From: Leifsonia williamsii
GTDB lineage: Bacteria > Actinomycetota > Actinomycetes > Actinomycetales > Microbacteriaceae
Direction of reading: 5' to 3'
DNA length: 64,000 nucleotides
Assembly (NCBI RefSeq): GCF_030433685.1
Contig: NZ_JAROCF010000001.1
Span: 3,100,001-3,164,000, forward strand
Numbering within the stretch: position 1 is the stretch's first letter; each line of letters begins with the position of its first letter. The translations under genes and the position numbers were made by a program. The notes under the pieces were generated by a model that saw only the letters and a program-made list of their open reading frames with translations, had not been told where the DNA came from and made no database searches. Positions 47,787 through 57,353 of the stretch are shown piece by piece.

Positions 47787-49411
47787 ATCCGGAAGAGGCC
47801 GAAGGCCGGGTCGGGAAGCGGGGTCCTGGAGACGACGTCGAGCGCGAGCCCCAGCACGGTCCTCGTCTCGGCGGGGTCGATCACCCCGTCGTCCCAGAGC
47901 CGCGCGGTCGAGTAGTACGGGTTGCCCTGCTCCTCGTACTGCGCGGTGATGGGCGCGCGGAACGCGGCCTCGTCGGCGGCGCTCCACTCCTCACCGCGGC
48001 CCTCGAGCTGGTCGCGCTTGACGGTGGCGAGCACGCTGGCCGCCTGCTGGCCGCCCATGACCGAGATGCGCGCGGCCGGCCACATCCACAGGAACCGCGG
48101 CGAGTAGGCCCGCCCGCACATCGAGTAGTTGCCGGCGCCGAACGAGCCGCCGATGACGACCGTCAGCTTCGGCACGCGCGTGGTCGCGACAGCGGTCACC
48201 ATCTTCGCGCCGTGCTTGGCGATGCCGCCGGCCTCGTAGTCGCGGCCCACCATGAAGCCGGAGATGTTCTGCAGGAACAGCAGCGGGATGCCGCGCTGGT
48301 CGCAGAGCTCGATGAAGTGCGCGCCCTTCTGCGCCGACTCGGCGAACAGCACGCCGTTGTTCGCGACGATGCCGACCGGGTGGCCGTGGAGACGCGCGAA
48401 GCCGGTGACCAGCGTCGTGCCGTACTCGGGCTTGAACTCGCTCCAGCCTCCCGCGTCCACCAGTCGCGTGATGACCTCGTGCACGTCGTAGGGCGCCTGC
48501 ACGTCGACAGGGACGACGCCGTACAGCTCGGCGGGATCGGCGGCCGGCTCGCGGGCGGGCAGCACCTCCCACGCCGGAGCGGCGGGAGGCGGCAGCGTCG
48601 CCACGATGTCGCGCACGATCGCGAGCGCGTGCTCGTCGTCCTCGGCCAGGTGGTCCACCACGCCGGAGGTGCGCGCGTGCAGATCGCCGCCGCCCAGCTC
48701 CTCCGCGGTGACGACCTCGCCGATCGCCGCCTTCACGAGCGGAGGCCCACCGAGGAAGATCGTGCCCTGGTTGCGCACGATCACCGTCTCGTCGCTCATG
48801 GCGGGGACGTAGGCTCCACCCGCCGTGCACGAGCCGAGCACCGCCGCGATCTGCGGGATGCGCGCCGCCGACAGCCGGGCCTGGTTGTAGAAGATCCGGC
48901 CGAAGTGGTCGCGGTCGGGGAACACCTCGTCCTGCATCGGCAAGAAGGCTCCGCCCGAGTCGACGAGGTAGATGCAGGGGAGGCGGTTCTCGAGCGCGAC
49001 CTCCTGCGCACGCAGGTGCTTCTTGACCGTCATCGGGTAGTAGGTGCCGCCCTTGACGGTGGCGTCGTTGCAGACGATCATCACGTGCCGCCCGGCGACC
49101 AGGCCGATGCCCGCGATCACGCCGGCGGCCGGGCACTCACCGTCGTACATGCCGGTCGCCGCGAGCGGCGCCAGCTCGAGGAACGGGCTGCCCTCGTCGA
49201 GCAGCGCGTCGATGCGGTCGCGCGGGAGGAGCTTGCCGCGGGCGACATGCCGCTCGCGTGCGCGCTCCGGGCCGCCGGCGGCCGCGACGGCGAGGCGGCG
49301 GCGCAGGTCGTCGGCGAGCGCGCGCTGTGCGGCGTCGTTCTGCGCGAAGCCGTCCTCTGCAGCGGCGCCCTGCGTACCGGTCGCCTGTGCGCTGGTCATC
49401 AGGGTCGTCAT
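47783..49411 (-). CDS. accD1: acyl-CoA carboxylase beta chain (methylcrotonyl-CoA type)
   Basis: This 542-residue carboxyltransferase has two crotonase-like halves: N domain with [15 protein letters not shown] (about residue 195) and C domain with [17 protein letters not shown] and [20 protein letters not shown]. The [12 protein letters not shown] motif is like MccB and AccD1 and unlike the propionyl-CoA AccD5 type. First gene of the operon; ATG follows GAGGGAGGG. Divergent from a TetR gene with twin operators in between. Confidence 0.9.
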   Translation of the reverse strand: MTTLMTSAQATGTQGAAAEDGFAQNDAAQRALADDLRRRLAVAAAGGPERARERHVARGKLLPRDRIDALLDEGSPFLELAPLAATGMYDGECPAAGVIAGIGLVAGRHVMIVCNDATVKGGTYYPMTVKKHLRAQEVALENRLPCIYLVDSGGAFLPMQDEVFPDRDHFGRIFYNQARLSAARIPQIAAVLGSCTAGGAYVPAMSDETVIVRNQGTIFLGGPPLVKAAIGEVVTAEELGGGDLHARTSGVVDHLAEDDEHALAIVRDIVATLPPPAAPAWEVLPAREPAADPAELYGVVPVDVQAPYDVHEVITRLVDAGGWSEFKPEYGTTLVTGFARLHGHPVGIVANNGVLFAESAQKGAHFIELCDQRGIPLLFLQNISGFMVGRDYEAGGIAKHGAKMVTAVATTRVPKLTVVIGGSFGAGNYSMCGRAYSPRFLWMWPAARISVMGGQQAASVLATVKRDQLEGRGEEWSAADEAAFRAPITAQYEEQGNPYYSTARLWDDGVIDPAETRTVLGLALDVVSRTPLPDPAFGLFRM

Positions 49412-49438
49412 GACCCTCCCTCGTCCTCATCGACAACG

Positions 49439-49482
49439 GGTTAGTGACTGCTAACCGAGATTCAGGTTAGTGTTCATTAACC
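49439..49482. promoter_or_regulatory. twin operators for the catabolic operon
   Basis: GGTTAG-N6-CTAACC (49439-49456) is a perfect 18-base inverted repeat. GGTTAG-N6-TTAACC (49465-49482) is a second with one mismatch. Their centres are 26 bp apart, about 2.5 helical turns, between the carboxylase gene (start 49411) and the TetR gene (start 49512). Both are therefore placed to control both promoters, most likely by the TetR protein. Confidence 0.8.
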
Positions 49483-49511
49483 GGAATGTCCAGACCCTCC
49501 CGGAGCCGACG

Positions 49512-50129
49512 ATGACGACGACCCGCCCCACGACGACCCGCCCCACCCAGCGCAGCCAGGCCAAGGCCGACCGCCGCGCCACCCTGCTGACGGCCGCCGC
49601 CGGCCTGTTCGCGCAGCGCGGCTTCAACGGCGTCTCCATCGAGGACCTCGGCGCCGCCGCCGGGGTCAGCGGCCCGGCGGTGTACCGCCACTTCCCGTCC
49701 AAGCAGGCCGTGCTCGCCGCGCTCCTCGTCGGCGTCAGCGAGTCCCTGCTGGAGGGCGGCGCCGCGGTGGAGGCGCAGGCGGCCGGACCGGCGGAGGCCC
49801 TGCACGGACTGATCGCCTTCCACGTCGACTTCGCGCTGAGCGAGCCCGACACCATCCGCGTGCAGGACCGCGATCTCGACGCGCTCCCCGACGCCGAGCG
49901 CCGCGAGGTGCGCCGGCTGCAGCGCCGTTACGTCGAGCTCTGGATGGGCGTGCTGAGCGCCCTGCAGCCCGCCCTCTCCCCCGACGAGCTGCGCGTGCGG
50001 GTGCAGGCGACCTTCGGCCTCATCAACTCCACCCCGCACTCGGCGCGCATCGGCTCCGCCCCGGTGGACGCGGCCGCGGTGCGACCGGTGCTGGAGGCGA
50101 TGGCGTGGGCGGCGCTCACGTCGCGCTGA
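49512..50129 (+). CDS. TetR-family regulator of the leucine/itaconate operon
   Basis: A 205-residue repressor with the N-terminal HTH (AAGLFAQRGFNGVSIEDLGA; GVSGPAVYRHFPSKQAV) at about 20-65 and a C-terminal ligand domain. Rv2506, the regulator at the same place in M. tuberculosis, is also TetR type. The ATG at 49512 has GGAG about 7 bases upstream and lies downstream of both operators; an in-frame GTG at 49470 would sit inside operator 2, so it is rejected. The ligand is presumably a CoA ester of the pathway; this is inference. Confidence 0.9.
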   Translation: MTTTRPTTTRPTQRSQAKADRRATLLTAAAGLFAQRGFNGVSIEDLGAAAGVSGPAVYRHFPSKQAVLAALLVGVSESLLEGGAAVEAQAAGPAEALHGLIAFHVDFALSEPDTIRVQDRDLDALPDAERREVRRLQRRYVELWMGVLSALQPALSPDELRVRVQATFGLINSTPHSARIGSAPVDAAAVRPVLEAMAWAALTSR

Positions 50130-50218
50130 CCCGTGTCGTCATCCGCATGCGTTAGGGTCCGAAGCACGGCAGGTCCCGAGCCTCTCGGGCCCGCGCAGAG
50201 CGAGCTCGAGGGAGAGAC

Positions 50219-52825
50219 GTGGGCGAAGACAGACCCCGGCTGACACGGCAGCGCAGCGCCTTCCGCGCGCTCGGCATCGTGCTCGCCGTCGTCGTGCTGC
50301 TCGTCGCGGCGGCCGGCGGCATCGCCGTCTGGACCGTGGCGCGCTCGTTCCCACAGACCTCCGGCACCGTCGACGTGCCCGGCCTCACCGCGCCGGTGAC
50401 CGTCCGCCGCGACAGCGCGGGCGTCCCGCAGATCGAGGCGGCGACCGCGCACGACCTGTTCCGCGCGCAGGGCTACGTGCACGCGCAGGACCGGTTCTGG
50501 GAGATGGATTTCCGTCGCCACGTCACTTCCGGCCGGCTGGCCGAGCTGTTCGGCGCGAGCCAGGTGCCGACCGACACGTTCATCCGCACCCTCGGCTGGC
50601 GGCAGGTCGCCGAGCAGGAGGTGAAGCTGCTCGACCCGGCCGCCCTGCGGTACTACCAGGACTACGCGGACGGCGTGAACGCCTACCTCGACCGGCACTC
50701 GGGCGCCGAGCTGTCGCTGGAGTACGCCGTGCTCGGCCTGCAGAACCCCGGGTACAAGCCCGAGCACTGGACGCCGGCCGACTCCGTCGCCTGGCTCAAG
50801 GCGATGGCCTGGGACCTGCGCTCCAACCTCGAGGACGAGGTCGACCGCGCCCTGCTCGCGACGAAGCTCAGCCCCCAGCAGATCGCCGACCTCCATCCCG
50901 CCTACCCCTACGACGCGCACCCCACGATCACCGACCTGGGTGGAGGCTCGCCCGAGCGCGCGACGCCGCAGGCCGCTCCCGAGTCGAAGGAGGCGAAGAG
51001 CGGCGCCGCGGCGGACGGCACCGGCGGGGTCGACGCGGAGGCCTACCGCTCCCAGCTGGAGCAGGTCGCCGCCTCCGTCGACGCCCTCCCCCGCCTCATG
51101 GGCCCGGCGGGCGACGACATCGGTTCGAACTCGTGGGTCGTCTCCGGCGCGCACACCGACACCGGCAAGCCGCTGCTCGCCAACGACCCGCACCTCGGCG
51201 CCTCCATGCCGTCGGTCTGGTACCAGGTCGGGCTGCACTGCACGACCGTCGGGCCGGAGTGCGCGTTCGACGTGAGCGGCTTCGGGTTCTCCGGCTTCCC
51301 GGGCGTCGTGATCGGCCACAACGATCGCATCGCCTGGGGCTTCACGAACCTCGGGCCCGACGTCGCCGACCTCTACCTCGAGAAGGTCACGGGCGACACG
51401 TACGAGTACGACGGCAAGCAGGTGCCGCTCGCGATCCGCACCGAGCGCATCCGCGTCGCCGGCGGCAAGGATGTGGAGGTGCGGGTGCGGTCCACCCGGC
51501 ACGGCCCGCTCGTCACCGGCATCAGCGACGGCTACCGCGCCATCGCGAAGGATCAGGCGGGCAAGCTCGGCGTGCCCGCGCAGCAGTTCCAGCTGTCGCT
51601 GCAGTGGACCGCGCTGACGCCGGGGCCGACCGCCGGCGCGATCTTCGCCTTCGACACCGCCCGCGACTGGCCGTCGTTCCGCGCGGCCGCCGCCCAGTTC
51701 CAGGTGCCGTCGCAGAACCTCGTCTACGCGGACGTCGACGGCAACATCGGCTACCAGGCGCCCGGCAGCGTCCCGATCCGGGCGAAGGGCAACGGCACGA
51801 TGCCCGTGCCGGGCTGGACGAGCGAGTACGGCTGGGTGGGCACCATCCCGTACGACCAGCTGCCCTCGGTGCTCAACCCGCCCTCCGGCATGATCGTCAC
51901 CGCCAACAACGCGGCGGTCGGCCCCGGCTACCCCGCGCTCATCACGGCCGATTGGGATTACGGCTACCGCGCCAACGAGCTCCAGGTGCGGCTGCACGCG
52001 ATGATCGCCGACGGCAAGAAGGTCACAGCGGCGGATCTCAGCGCTCTGCAGCAGGACACGTACGACGCGAACGCCGCAGCGCTCGCGCCGCTGCTGGTCC
52101 GGCTCGGGGGCGCCGCCGACCCGGACTCGGGCGTGGCCCACGCCGCCCGGCTGCTGGCCGAGTGGGACTATCGCGACGACGGCGACAGCGCCGCAGCCGC
52201 ATACTTCGCCGTGTTCTGGCGCACCCTCCTCACCGACGCCTTCGCCACGAAGCTGCCGAAGTCGACCGCGCCACAGGGAGGCGATCGCTGGTTCGCCGTC
52301 GTGCAGAACCTCCTCGAGCGACCCGACTCCGGTTGGTGGACGGATGCGAAGCTCGGCGCGACCGACCGCGACTCGATGCTCACCGCGGTGGCGAACGCCG
52401 CCTGGACGCAGACGCGGGACCTGCTCGGCCGCGACACGTCGTCGTGGCGCTGGGACCGCCTCCACACCCTCGAGCTGCGCAACGCCAGCTTCGGCGAGTC
52501 GGGCGTCCCGGTGATCGAGTGGCTGTTCAACCGCGGCCCCTACCCGGTCGGTGGAGGCTCGAGCATCGTCAACGCGACCGGCTGGGACGCCGACCAGGGC
52601 TACCAGGTATTGCGCGTGCCGTCGATGCGCATGGTCATCGACCTCGCCGACTTCGACCGCAGCCGCTGGATCAACCTCACCGGTGCCTCCGGGCACGCCT
52701 TCGACCCGCACTATGCCGACCAGACCGACCTGTGGGCGCGGGGCAAGACGCGTCCGTGGCCGTTCACGCACAAGGCTGTGACGGCCGCCGCGGCGCAGAC
52801 CCTCACCCTCCGCCCGCGCCCCTGA
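50219..52825 (+). CDS. penicillin acylase family protein (Ntn hydrolase)
   Basis: An 868-residue secreted or membrane-anchored precursor. A membrane helix (about 18-38) precedes the alpha chain; the autocleavage site is Gly302-Ser303 in DIGSNSWVVSG, with Ser303 the new N-terminal nucleophile of the beta chain. The beta chain includes LANDPHLG and the GHNDRIAWGFTN motif. Residues 245-290 are an Ala/Ser/Gly spacer likely removed. Known family members cleave penicillins, acyl homoserine lactones or other amides; here the substrate is unknown. The GTG follows GAGGGAGAG. Confidence 0.9.
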   Translation: MGEDRPRLTRQRSAFRALGIVLAVVVLLVAAAGGIAVWTVARSFPQTSGTVDVPGLTAPVTVRRDSAGVPQIEAATAHDLFRAQGYVHAQDRFWEMDFRRHVTSGRLAELFGASQVPTDTFIRTLGWRQVAEQEVKLLDPAALRYYQDYADGVNAYLDRHSGAELSLEYAVLGLQNPGYKPEHWTPADSVAWLKAMAWDLRSNLEDEVDRALLATKLSPQQIADLHPAYPYDAHPTITDLGGGSPERATPQAAPESKEAKSGAAADGTGGVDAEAYRSQLEQVAASVDALPRLMGPAGDDIGSNSWVVSGAHTDTGKPLLANDPHLGASMPSVWYQVGLHCTTVGPECAFDVSGFGFSGFPGVVIGHNDRIAWGFTNLGPDVADLYLEKVTGDTYEYDGKQVPLAIRTERIRVAGGKDVEVRVRSTRHGPLVTGISDGYRAIAKDQAGKLGVPAQQFQLSLQWTALTPGPTAGAIFAFDTARDWPSFRAAAAQFQVPSQNLVYADVDGNIGYQAPGSVPIRAKGNGTMPVPGWTSEYGWVGTIPYDQLPSVLNPPSGMIVTANNAAVGPGYPALITADWDYGYRANELQVRLHAMIADGKKVTAADLSALQQDTYDANAAALAPLLVRLGGAADPDSGVAHAARLLAEWDYRDDGDSAAAAYFAVFWRTLLTDAFATKLPKSTAPQGGDRWFAVVQNLLERPDSGWWTDAKLGATDRDSMLTAVANAAWTQTRDLLGRDTSSWRWDRLHTLELRNASFGESGVPVIEWLFNRGPYPVGGGSSIVNATGWDADQGYQVLRVPSMRMVIDLADFDRSRWINLTGASGHAFDPHYADQTDLWARGKTRPWPFTHKAVTAAAAQTLTLRPRP

Positions 52826-52831
52826 TCACCC

Positions 52832-52897
52832 GTCGAGTACGCGCGGATTCACGCGAAAACCGCCGAGTACGCAGAAAGTCTGCGTACTCGGCGGTTT
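52832..52897. repeat. intergenic CGAGTACGC repeat, copy 2, with 19-bp hairpin terminator
   Basis: The same three-arm layout as at 16559-16620: CGAGTACGCG at 52834-52843, a GAAAAC stretch, then CCGAGTACGCAGA and its inverse. The last two arms form a 19-bp perfect stem with a 3-base loop (52857-52897), with AAA at the left end and TTT at the right. It lies between the convergent acylase and gltA genes and can end both. Confidence 0.8.
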
Positions 52898-52910
52898 GCG
52901 AACGGACGAG

Positions 52911-54248
52911 TCAGCGGGTGGTCGGCCAGGAGCGCTCGGCGCTGCCGACGTAGAGCTGCTGCGGGCGGCCGATCTTGGTCTGCGGGTCCTGGATCATCTC
53001 GCGCCAGTGGGCGATCCAGCCCGGAAGGCGGCCGATGGCGAACAGGACCGTGAACATCCGTGTCGGGAAGCCCATCGCCTTGTAGATGACGCCCGTGTAG
53101 AAGTCGACGTTCGGGTAGAGCTTGCGGTCGATGAAGTACTGGTCGGCGAGCGCGACCTCCTCCAGTTCCTTCGCGATGTCGAGCAGCGGGTCGTGCACGC
53201 CGAGCGCCTGCAGCACCTCGTCGGCCGACTGCTTCACGAGCTTCGCGCGCGGGTCGAAGTTCTTGTAGACGCGGTGACCGAAGCCCATGAGCTTGACGCC
53301 CGACTCCTTGTTCTTCACCCGCTCCACGAACTTCTGCACGCTCTCGCCGGAGTCGCGGATGCCCGCGAGCATCTGCAGCACGGCCTCGTTGGCGCCGCCG
53401 TGCAGCGGGCCGTAGAGCGCGTTGATGCCGGCCGAGACCGACGCGAACAGGTTGGCCTGCGTCGAGCCGACCAGACGGACGGTCGAGGTGGAGGCGTTCT
53501 GCTCGTGGTCCTCGTGGAGGATCAGGAGGCGCTCCAGCGCCCGCGAGAGCACCGGGTTCACCTCGTACGGCTCGGCGAGGGTGCCGAAGTTGAGCCGCAG
53601 GAAGTTGTCGACGAAGCTCAGCGAGTTGTCCGGGTACAGGAAGGCCTGCCCGAGGCTCTTCTTGTGCGCGTACGCCGCGATGACGGGGAGCTTCGCCAGG
53701 AGGCGGATCGTCGAGAGCTCGATCTGCTCCGGGTCGTGGACGCTCAGCGAGTCCTGGTAGAAGGTCGACAGCGCCGACACCGCGCTCGAGAGCACGGACA
53801 TCGGGTGCGCGTCGTGCGGCAGCGCGCTGAAGAAGCGGCGCAGGTCCTCGTGCAGCAGGGTGTGCCGGCGGATGCGCTCGTCGAAGTCGGCCAGCTCGGC
53901 CGGCGTCGGCAGCTCGCCGTGGATCAGCAGCCAGGCCACCTCGAGGAAGGTCGAGTGCTCCGCGATCTGCTCGATCGGGTAGCCGCGGTAGCGCAGGATG
54001 CCCTGCTCGCCGTCGATGTACGTGATCGCCGAGCGGGTGGCCGCGGTGTTGACGAAGCCGTAGTCCAGGCTGGTCAGCCCGGTCTGCTTGGTCAGGGAGG
54101 AGAGGTCGATGCTCGACGCGCCCTGGGTGCTCGCCAGGATGGGGAACTCGGCCGTGCCGCCCGGGTAGGTCAGCGAGGCGACGGGCGCCTCACCGCCGGC
54201 GGAGCCGTTGCGCTCCGCTGCTGCCGTCTCGGTGCCGAGTCCACTCAC
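52911..54248 (-). CDS. gltA: citrate synthase
   Basis: A 445-residue type II citrate synthase condensing oxaloacetate and acetyl-CoA. Active-site motifs are HGGANEA, GFGHRVYKNFDPR and the Asp in PNVDFYTG; the N-terminal zinc-like segment of the bacterial hexameric type is present. Start is GTG, with an Ala/Gly-rich head. It is followed by the hairpin terminator at 52857-52897. The 132-bp upstream region should hold its promoter; a GCGACA...TAGGCT pair is a weak candidate. Confidence 0.96.
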   Translation of the reverse strand: MSGLGTETAAAERNGSAGGEAPVASLTYPGGTAEFPILASTQGASSIDLSSLTKQTGLTSLDYGFVNTAATRSAITYIDGEQGILRYRGYPIEQIAEHSTFLEVAWLLIHGELPTPAELADFDERIRRHTLLHEDLRRFFSALPHDAHPMSVLSSAVSALSTFYQDSLSVHDPEQIELSTIRLLAKLPVIAAYAHKKSLGQAFLYPDNSLSFVDNFLRLNFGTLAEPYEVNPVLSRALERLLILHEDHEQNASTSTVRLVGSTQANLFASVSAGINALYGPLHGGANEAVLQMLAGIRDSGESVQKFVERVKNKESGVKLMGFGHRVYKNFDPRAKLVKQSADEVLQALGVHDPLLDIAKELEEVALADQYFIDRKLYPNVDFYTGVIYKAMGFPTRMFTVLFAIGRLPGWIAHWREMIQDPQTKIGRPQQLYVGSAERSWPTTR

Positions 54249-54380
54249 AACGCCTCCAGGTTCTGGGTCAGCTTCGACTGCTCGCTGCCGATGATGTGGC
54301 GGCGCTCAGAAAGTCGTGCTGGTACAGCCTAACGAACGCTCGCGGCAACTGTCGCATCGGGCAAAGGAGCCTCGATCCGG

Positions 54381-55499
54381 TTAGAGGGAGTCTCCAAAGG
54401 CGCGCAGCCGCTGGGCCGCCGCGGCGATCCGCTCGTCGGTCGCGGTGAGCGAGAGCCGTACGTGCTGCGGGTAGGAGTCGCCGTAGAAGTGCCCCGGGCC
54501 GCCGAGGATGCCGATGTCGGCGAGCCGGCCGATGCTCTCCCAGGCGTCGCGCCCCTCCGTCGCCCAGAGGTACAGCCCGGCCTCGCTGCGGTCGATGCGG
54601 AAGCCCGCCGCCACGAGCGCCGGCTTGAGCAGGTCGCGACGCGCGCGGTACCGCTCCTTCTGCGCGGCGACGTGCTCGTCGTCGCCGAGCGCGGTCACCA
54701 TCGCGGCTTGCAGCGGCGCCGGAAGCATGAGGCCGGCGTGCTTGCGCACGTTGGTGAGCCGTGCGATCACCGTGCGGCAGCCCGCGACGAACGCGGCCCG
54801 GTACCCGGCGAGGTTGGACTGCTTCGACAGCGAGTACACCGCCAGCACGTCGTGCCTGTCCTGCCCGATGACGCGGGGGTCGAGGATGCTCGGCACGCGC
54901 TCGGCGTCCCAGGGCGACTCCCAGCCGAGCTCCGCGTAGCACTCGTCGCCCGCGATGACGGCGCCGAGCTCGCGCGCCCGCGCGACCGCGGCCCGCAGCT
55001 CCGGCACGCCGAGGACGCGGCCGTCCGGGTTTCCCGGGCTGTTCAACCAGACCAGCTTCGTGTTCTGCGGCCACTCGGCGGGGTCGTCGCTCGCGAACGC
55101 GTCGGCGCCCGCCATGGCGGCGCCGATGGCGTACGTCGGGTAGGCGGCGCGCGGGTGCACGACGACATCCCCCTCCCCCAGTCCGAGGAGGAAGGGGAGG
55201 AACGCGACCAGCTCCTTCGAGCCGATGGTCGGGAGCACGTTGTCGACGGTCAGCCCGCGCACGCCGCGGCGACGCTCGAACCAGGCGACGATCGCCTCGC
55301 GCAGCGCGGGGGTGCCGACCGTCTGCGGGTAGGCGTGGGCGTCGGTCGCGGCCGCCAGCGCCTCCCGGATCAGGTCGGGCGTGGGGTCGACCGGCGAGCC
55401 GATCGACAGGTCGACGAGACCGCCGTCGTGCTCACGGGCGCGCGCCGCGTACGGCGCCATGAGATCCCAGGGGTAGTCCGGGAGCTCCTTCAGCGCCAC
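54381..55499 (-). CDS. dapC: succinyldiaminopimelate transaminase
   Basis: A 372-residue fold-type I PLP enzyme converting N-succinyl-2-amino-6-ketopimelate to the diamine in DAP synthesis. The lysine is in VYSLSKQSNLAGYR (about 230), with NSPGNPDGR and DECYAELGWE motifs. Start is GTG one base after the ferredoxin stop, so the two are cotranscribed. fdxA-dapC adjacency is common in actinobacteria, including M. tuberculosis. Confidence 0.93.
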   Translation of the reverse strand: MALKELPDYPWDLMAPYAARAREHDGGLVDLSIGSPVDPTPDLIREALAAATDAHAYPQTVGTPALREAIVAWFERRRGVRGLTVDNVLPTIGSKELVAFLPFLLGLGEGDVVVHPRAAYPTYAIGAAMAGADAFASDDPAEWPQNTKLVWLNSPGNPDGRVLGVPELRAAVARARELGAVIAGDECYAELGWESPWDAERVPSILDPRVIGQDRHDVLAVYSLSKQSNLAGYRAAFVAGCRTVIARLTNVRKHAGLMLPAPLQAAMVTALGDDEHVAAQKERYRARRDLLKPALVAAGFRIDRSEAGLYLWATEGRDAWESIGRLADIGILGGPGHFYGDSYPQHVRLSLTATDERIAAAAQRLRAFGDSL

Positions 55500-55500
55500 G

Positions 55501-55821
55501 TCAGTGCGCCTGCGGCGGCAGCGCGGCGACCAGCGGGTGGTCCTTGGCGATCACGCCGACCTTCGCCGCTCCGCCGGGCGAGCCGATGTCGTCGAAGAAC
55601 TCGACATTGGCCTTGTAGTAGTCCGCCCACTCCTCGGGCAGGTCGTCCTCGTAGTAGATCGCCTCGACCGGGCAGACCGGCTCGCAGGCGCCGCAGTCGA
55701 CGCACTCGTCGGGGTGGATGTACAGCGACCGTTCGCCCTCGTAGATGCAGTCGACCGGGCATTCGTCGATGCAGGCCCGGTCCTTCACATCGACGCACGG
55801 GAGGGCGATGACATAGGTCAC
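55501..55821 (-). CDS. fdxA: 7Fe ferredoxin
   Basis: This 106-residue ferredoxin has [3Fe-4S] and [4Fe-4S] clusters. Cys9, Cys17, Cys21 and Cys25 lie in the first half ([14 protein letters not shown]); Cys40, 43, 46 and 50 are in [13 protein letters not shown]. The GTG (MTYVIALPC) is chosen because it matches the usual FdxA N-terminus; a longer reading has no support. It is a candidate electron donor to P450 or other oxidoreductases; first gene of fdxA-dapC. Confidence 0.93.
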   Translation of the reverse strand: MTYVIALPCVDVKDRACIDECPVDCIYEGERSLYIHPDECVDCGACEPVCPVEAIYYEDDLPEEWADYYKANVEFFDDIGSPGGAAKVGVIAKDHPLVAALPPQAH

Positions 55822-55873
55822 GGTGGATCTGTTCCCTTCGGGAGAGTGGCGAGCGGTGAGGCTCACACCTAGC

Positions 55874-56251
55874 TTATTCCGAAACGGCGACGGGCCGACG
55901 CCCCCGGACGTCCGGCCAGGCGACCACGACGGCCGCGATCAGGATCGGCGCGACCAGCCAGATCTGGCCGAGCAGGTCGTTCGGGATCAGCACCGACCCT
56001 CCAGCGCTCTGCTGGGTGAACAGCAGCACGACACCGATGGTGCCGATCGCGGCGAGGAGCGCAGGCACGCGGCTGCGGCCGAGCAGGCGCAGGCCGACGA
56101 GCAGAGCGGTGTACGCCAGCAGCGAGCCGATCAGGCCGAGCGGGATGGAGACGCCCCAGGTCACGGTGATCTGGTGCGCCACCGTGCCGATCCCGCCGAT
56201 CACGGCCCCCGCGAGGAGGAGGAGCACTCCGTTCAGGATCCGGCTGAGCAT
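55874..56251 (-). CDS. small integral membrane protein
   Basis: A 125-residue protein with four hydrophobic helices (about 5-25, 35-57, 62-80 and 90-112) and a short basic C-terminal tail. I recall similar proteins annotated as DUF6113 in Microbacteriaceae, but cannot confirm it. It lies 52 bp upstream of fdxA, on the same strand, and is divergent from efeU. Its start lies about 53 bp from the IdeR box, so iron control of this gene is possible but unproven. Confidence 0.7.
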   Translation of the reverse strand: MLSRILNGVLLLLAGAVIGGIGTVAHQITVTWGVSIPLGLIGSLLAYTALLVGLRLLGRSRVPALLAAIGTIGVVLLFTQQSAGGSVLIPNDLLGQIWLVAPILIAAVVVAWPDVRGRRPVAVSE

Positions 56252-56303
56252 TCTCGCATCCTATCTGGACAGGTTCGCCGGGCTGATCTAGGCTCGACGC
56301 CGG

Positions 56304-56322
56304 TAAGGTTAGCCTTACCGAA
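56304..56322 (+). promoter_or_regulatory. IdeR/DtxR iron box upstream of efeUOB
   Basis: TAAGGTTAGCCTTACCGAA matches the 19-base IdeR/DtxR consensus (TWAGGTWAGSCTWACCTWA) at 18 positions. It lies 37 bp upstream of the efeU GTG. By known function it would mediate iron-dependent repression of the downstream ferrous/heme-iron uptake operon. Confidence 0.88.
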
Positions 56323-56358
56323 CCATCCATCCCCTCCCGCAACCCCAGCAAGGTCACC

Positions 56359-57234
56359 GTGCTCGCGAACTACCTCATCGGCCTCCGCGAAGGCCTCGAA
56401 ATGGCGCTGATCGTCACGATCCTCATCGCGTACGTCGTGAAGGTCGGCCGCCGCGACGTGCTCTCCAAGCTCTGGGTCGGCGTCGGCATCGCCCTCGTCG
56501 TCCCGCTCGGCATCGGAGCCGCGCTCACCTGGGGCCCGTACGGTCTCAGCTTCGAGGCGCAGGAGATCGTCGGCGGCACCCTGTCGCTCGTGGCGGTCGG
56601 CTTCGTCACCTGGATGGTGTTCTGGATGGGCAGGACCGCCCGCACGATGAAGTCCACCCTCCAGCACCGCATGGACGCCGTGCTCGTCGGGGCCGGCTGG
56701 GGCGTCGTGCTCCTCGCCATGCTGAGCGTCGGCCGCGAGGGCATCGAGACCGCGCTCTTCGTCTGGGCGACGGTCGCCAGCGTCGGGGGCGGCTGGGAGC
56801 CGGTCGCCGGCGCGCTGCTCGGCCTCGCCAGCGCGGCGGTGCTCGGCTTCCTGCTCTACCGCGGCATGGTGAAGGTGAACCTGGGGTCGTTCTTCGCCTG
56901 GACCGGCGCCTTCCTCATCGTCGTCGCGGGCGGCGTACTCGCCTACGGCGTGGGCGACCTGCAGGAGGCCGGGGTCATCCCGGGCGCGAACGTGCACGCG
57001 TACGACATCAGCGGCGTCATCCCCGCCTCCAGCTGGTACGGCACCCTGCTCGCCGGCATCCTCAACTTCAACCCGTCGCCGACCGCCCTGCAGGTCGCCG
57101 TCTGGGTCGGCTACGTCGCGGTCGTCGGCGCGCTCTACGTGCGCCAGCACGTGGGGGCCACCCGGCCCGCCGCCCCGCGTCAGCAGCCCGCGGCGCCGGA
57201 ACCGGTCGCCGCCGCGACGCGCACCGCCTCCTGA
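56359..57234 (+). CDS. efeU: iron permease EfeU (FTR1 family)
   Basis: A 291-residue membrane permease with about seven helices. The two REXXE iron-binding motifs are REGLE (residues 10-14) and REGIE (about 128-132). EfeU moves Fe across the membrane after oxidation by EfeO/EfeB partners. The C-terminal ~25 residues are a Pro/Ala-rich tail. GTG start with AAGG 6 bases upstream. It begins the iron-controlled operon efeU-efeO-efeB. Confidence 0.95.
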   Translation: MLANYLIGLREGLEMALIVTILIAYVVKVGRRDVLSKLWVGVGIALVVPLGIGAALTWGPYGLSFEAQEIVGGTLSLVAVGFVTWMVFWMGRTARTMKSTLQHRMDAVLVGAGWGVVLLAMLSVGREGIETALFVWATVASVGGGWEPVAGALLGLASAAVLGFLLYRGMVKVNLGSFFAWTGAFLIVVAGGVLAYGVGDLQEAGVIPGANVHAYDISGVIPASSWYGTLLAGILNFNPSPTALQVAVWVGYVAVVGALYVRQHVGATRPAAPRQQPAAPEPVAAATRTAS

Positions 57235-57353
57235 CGCCGGGCCGGACAGCACCGCCCCATCAGCACTCCCCCGTCAGCACTCCGCCGCACCTCCCCACCA
57301 CTCCCGTCTGCATCACCCTTCCGAGCCCGCACTTTCCGAGAGAGAGCCCGCCC

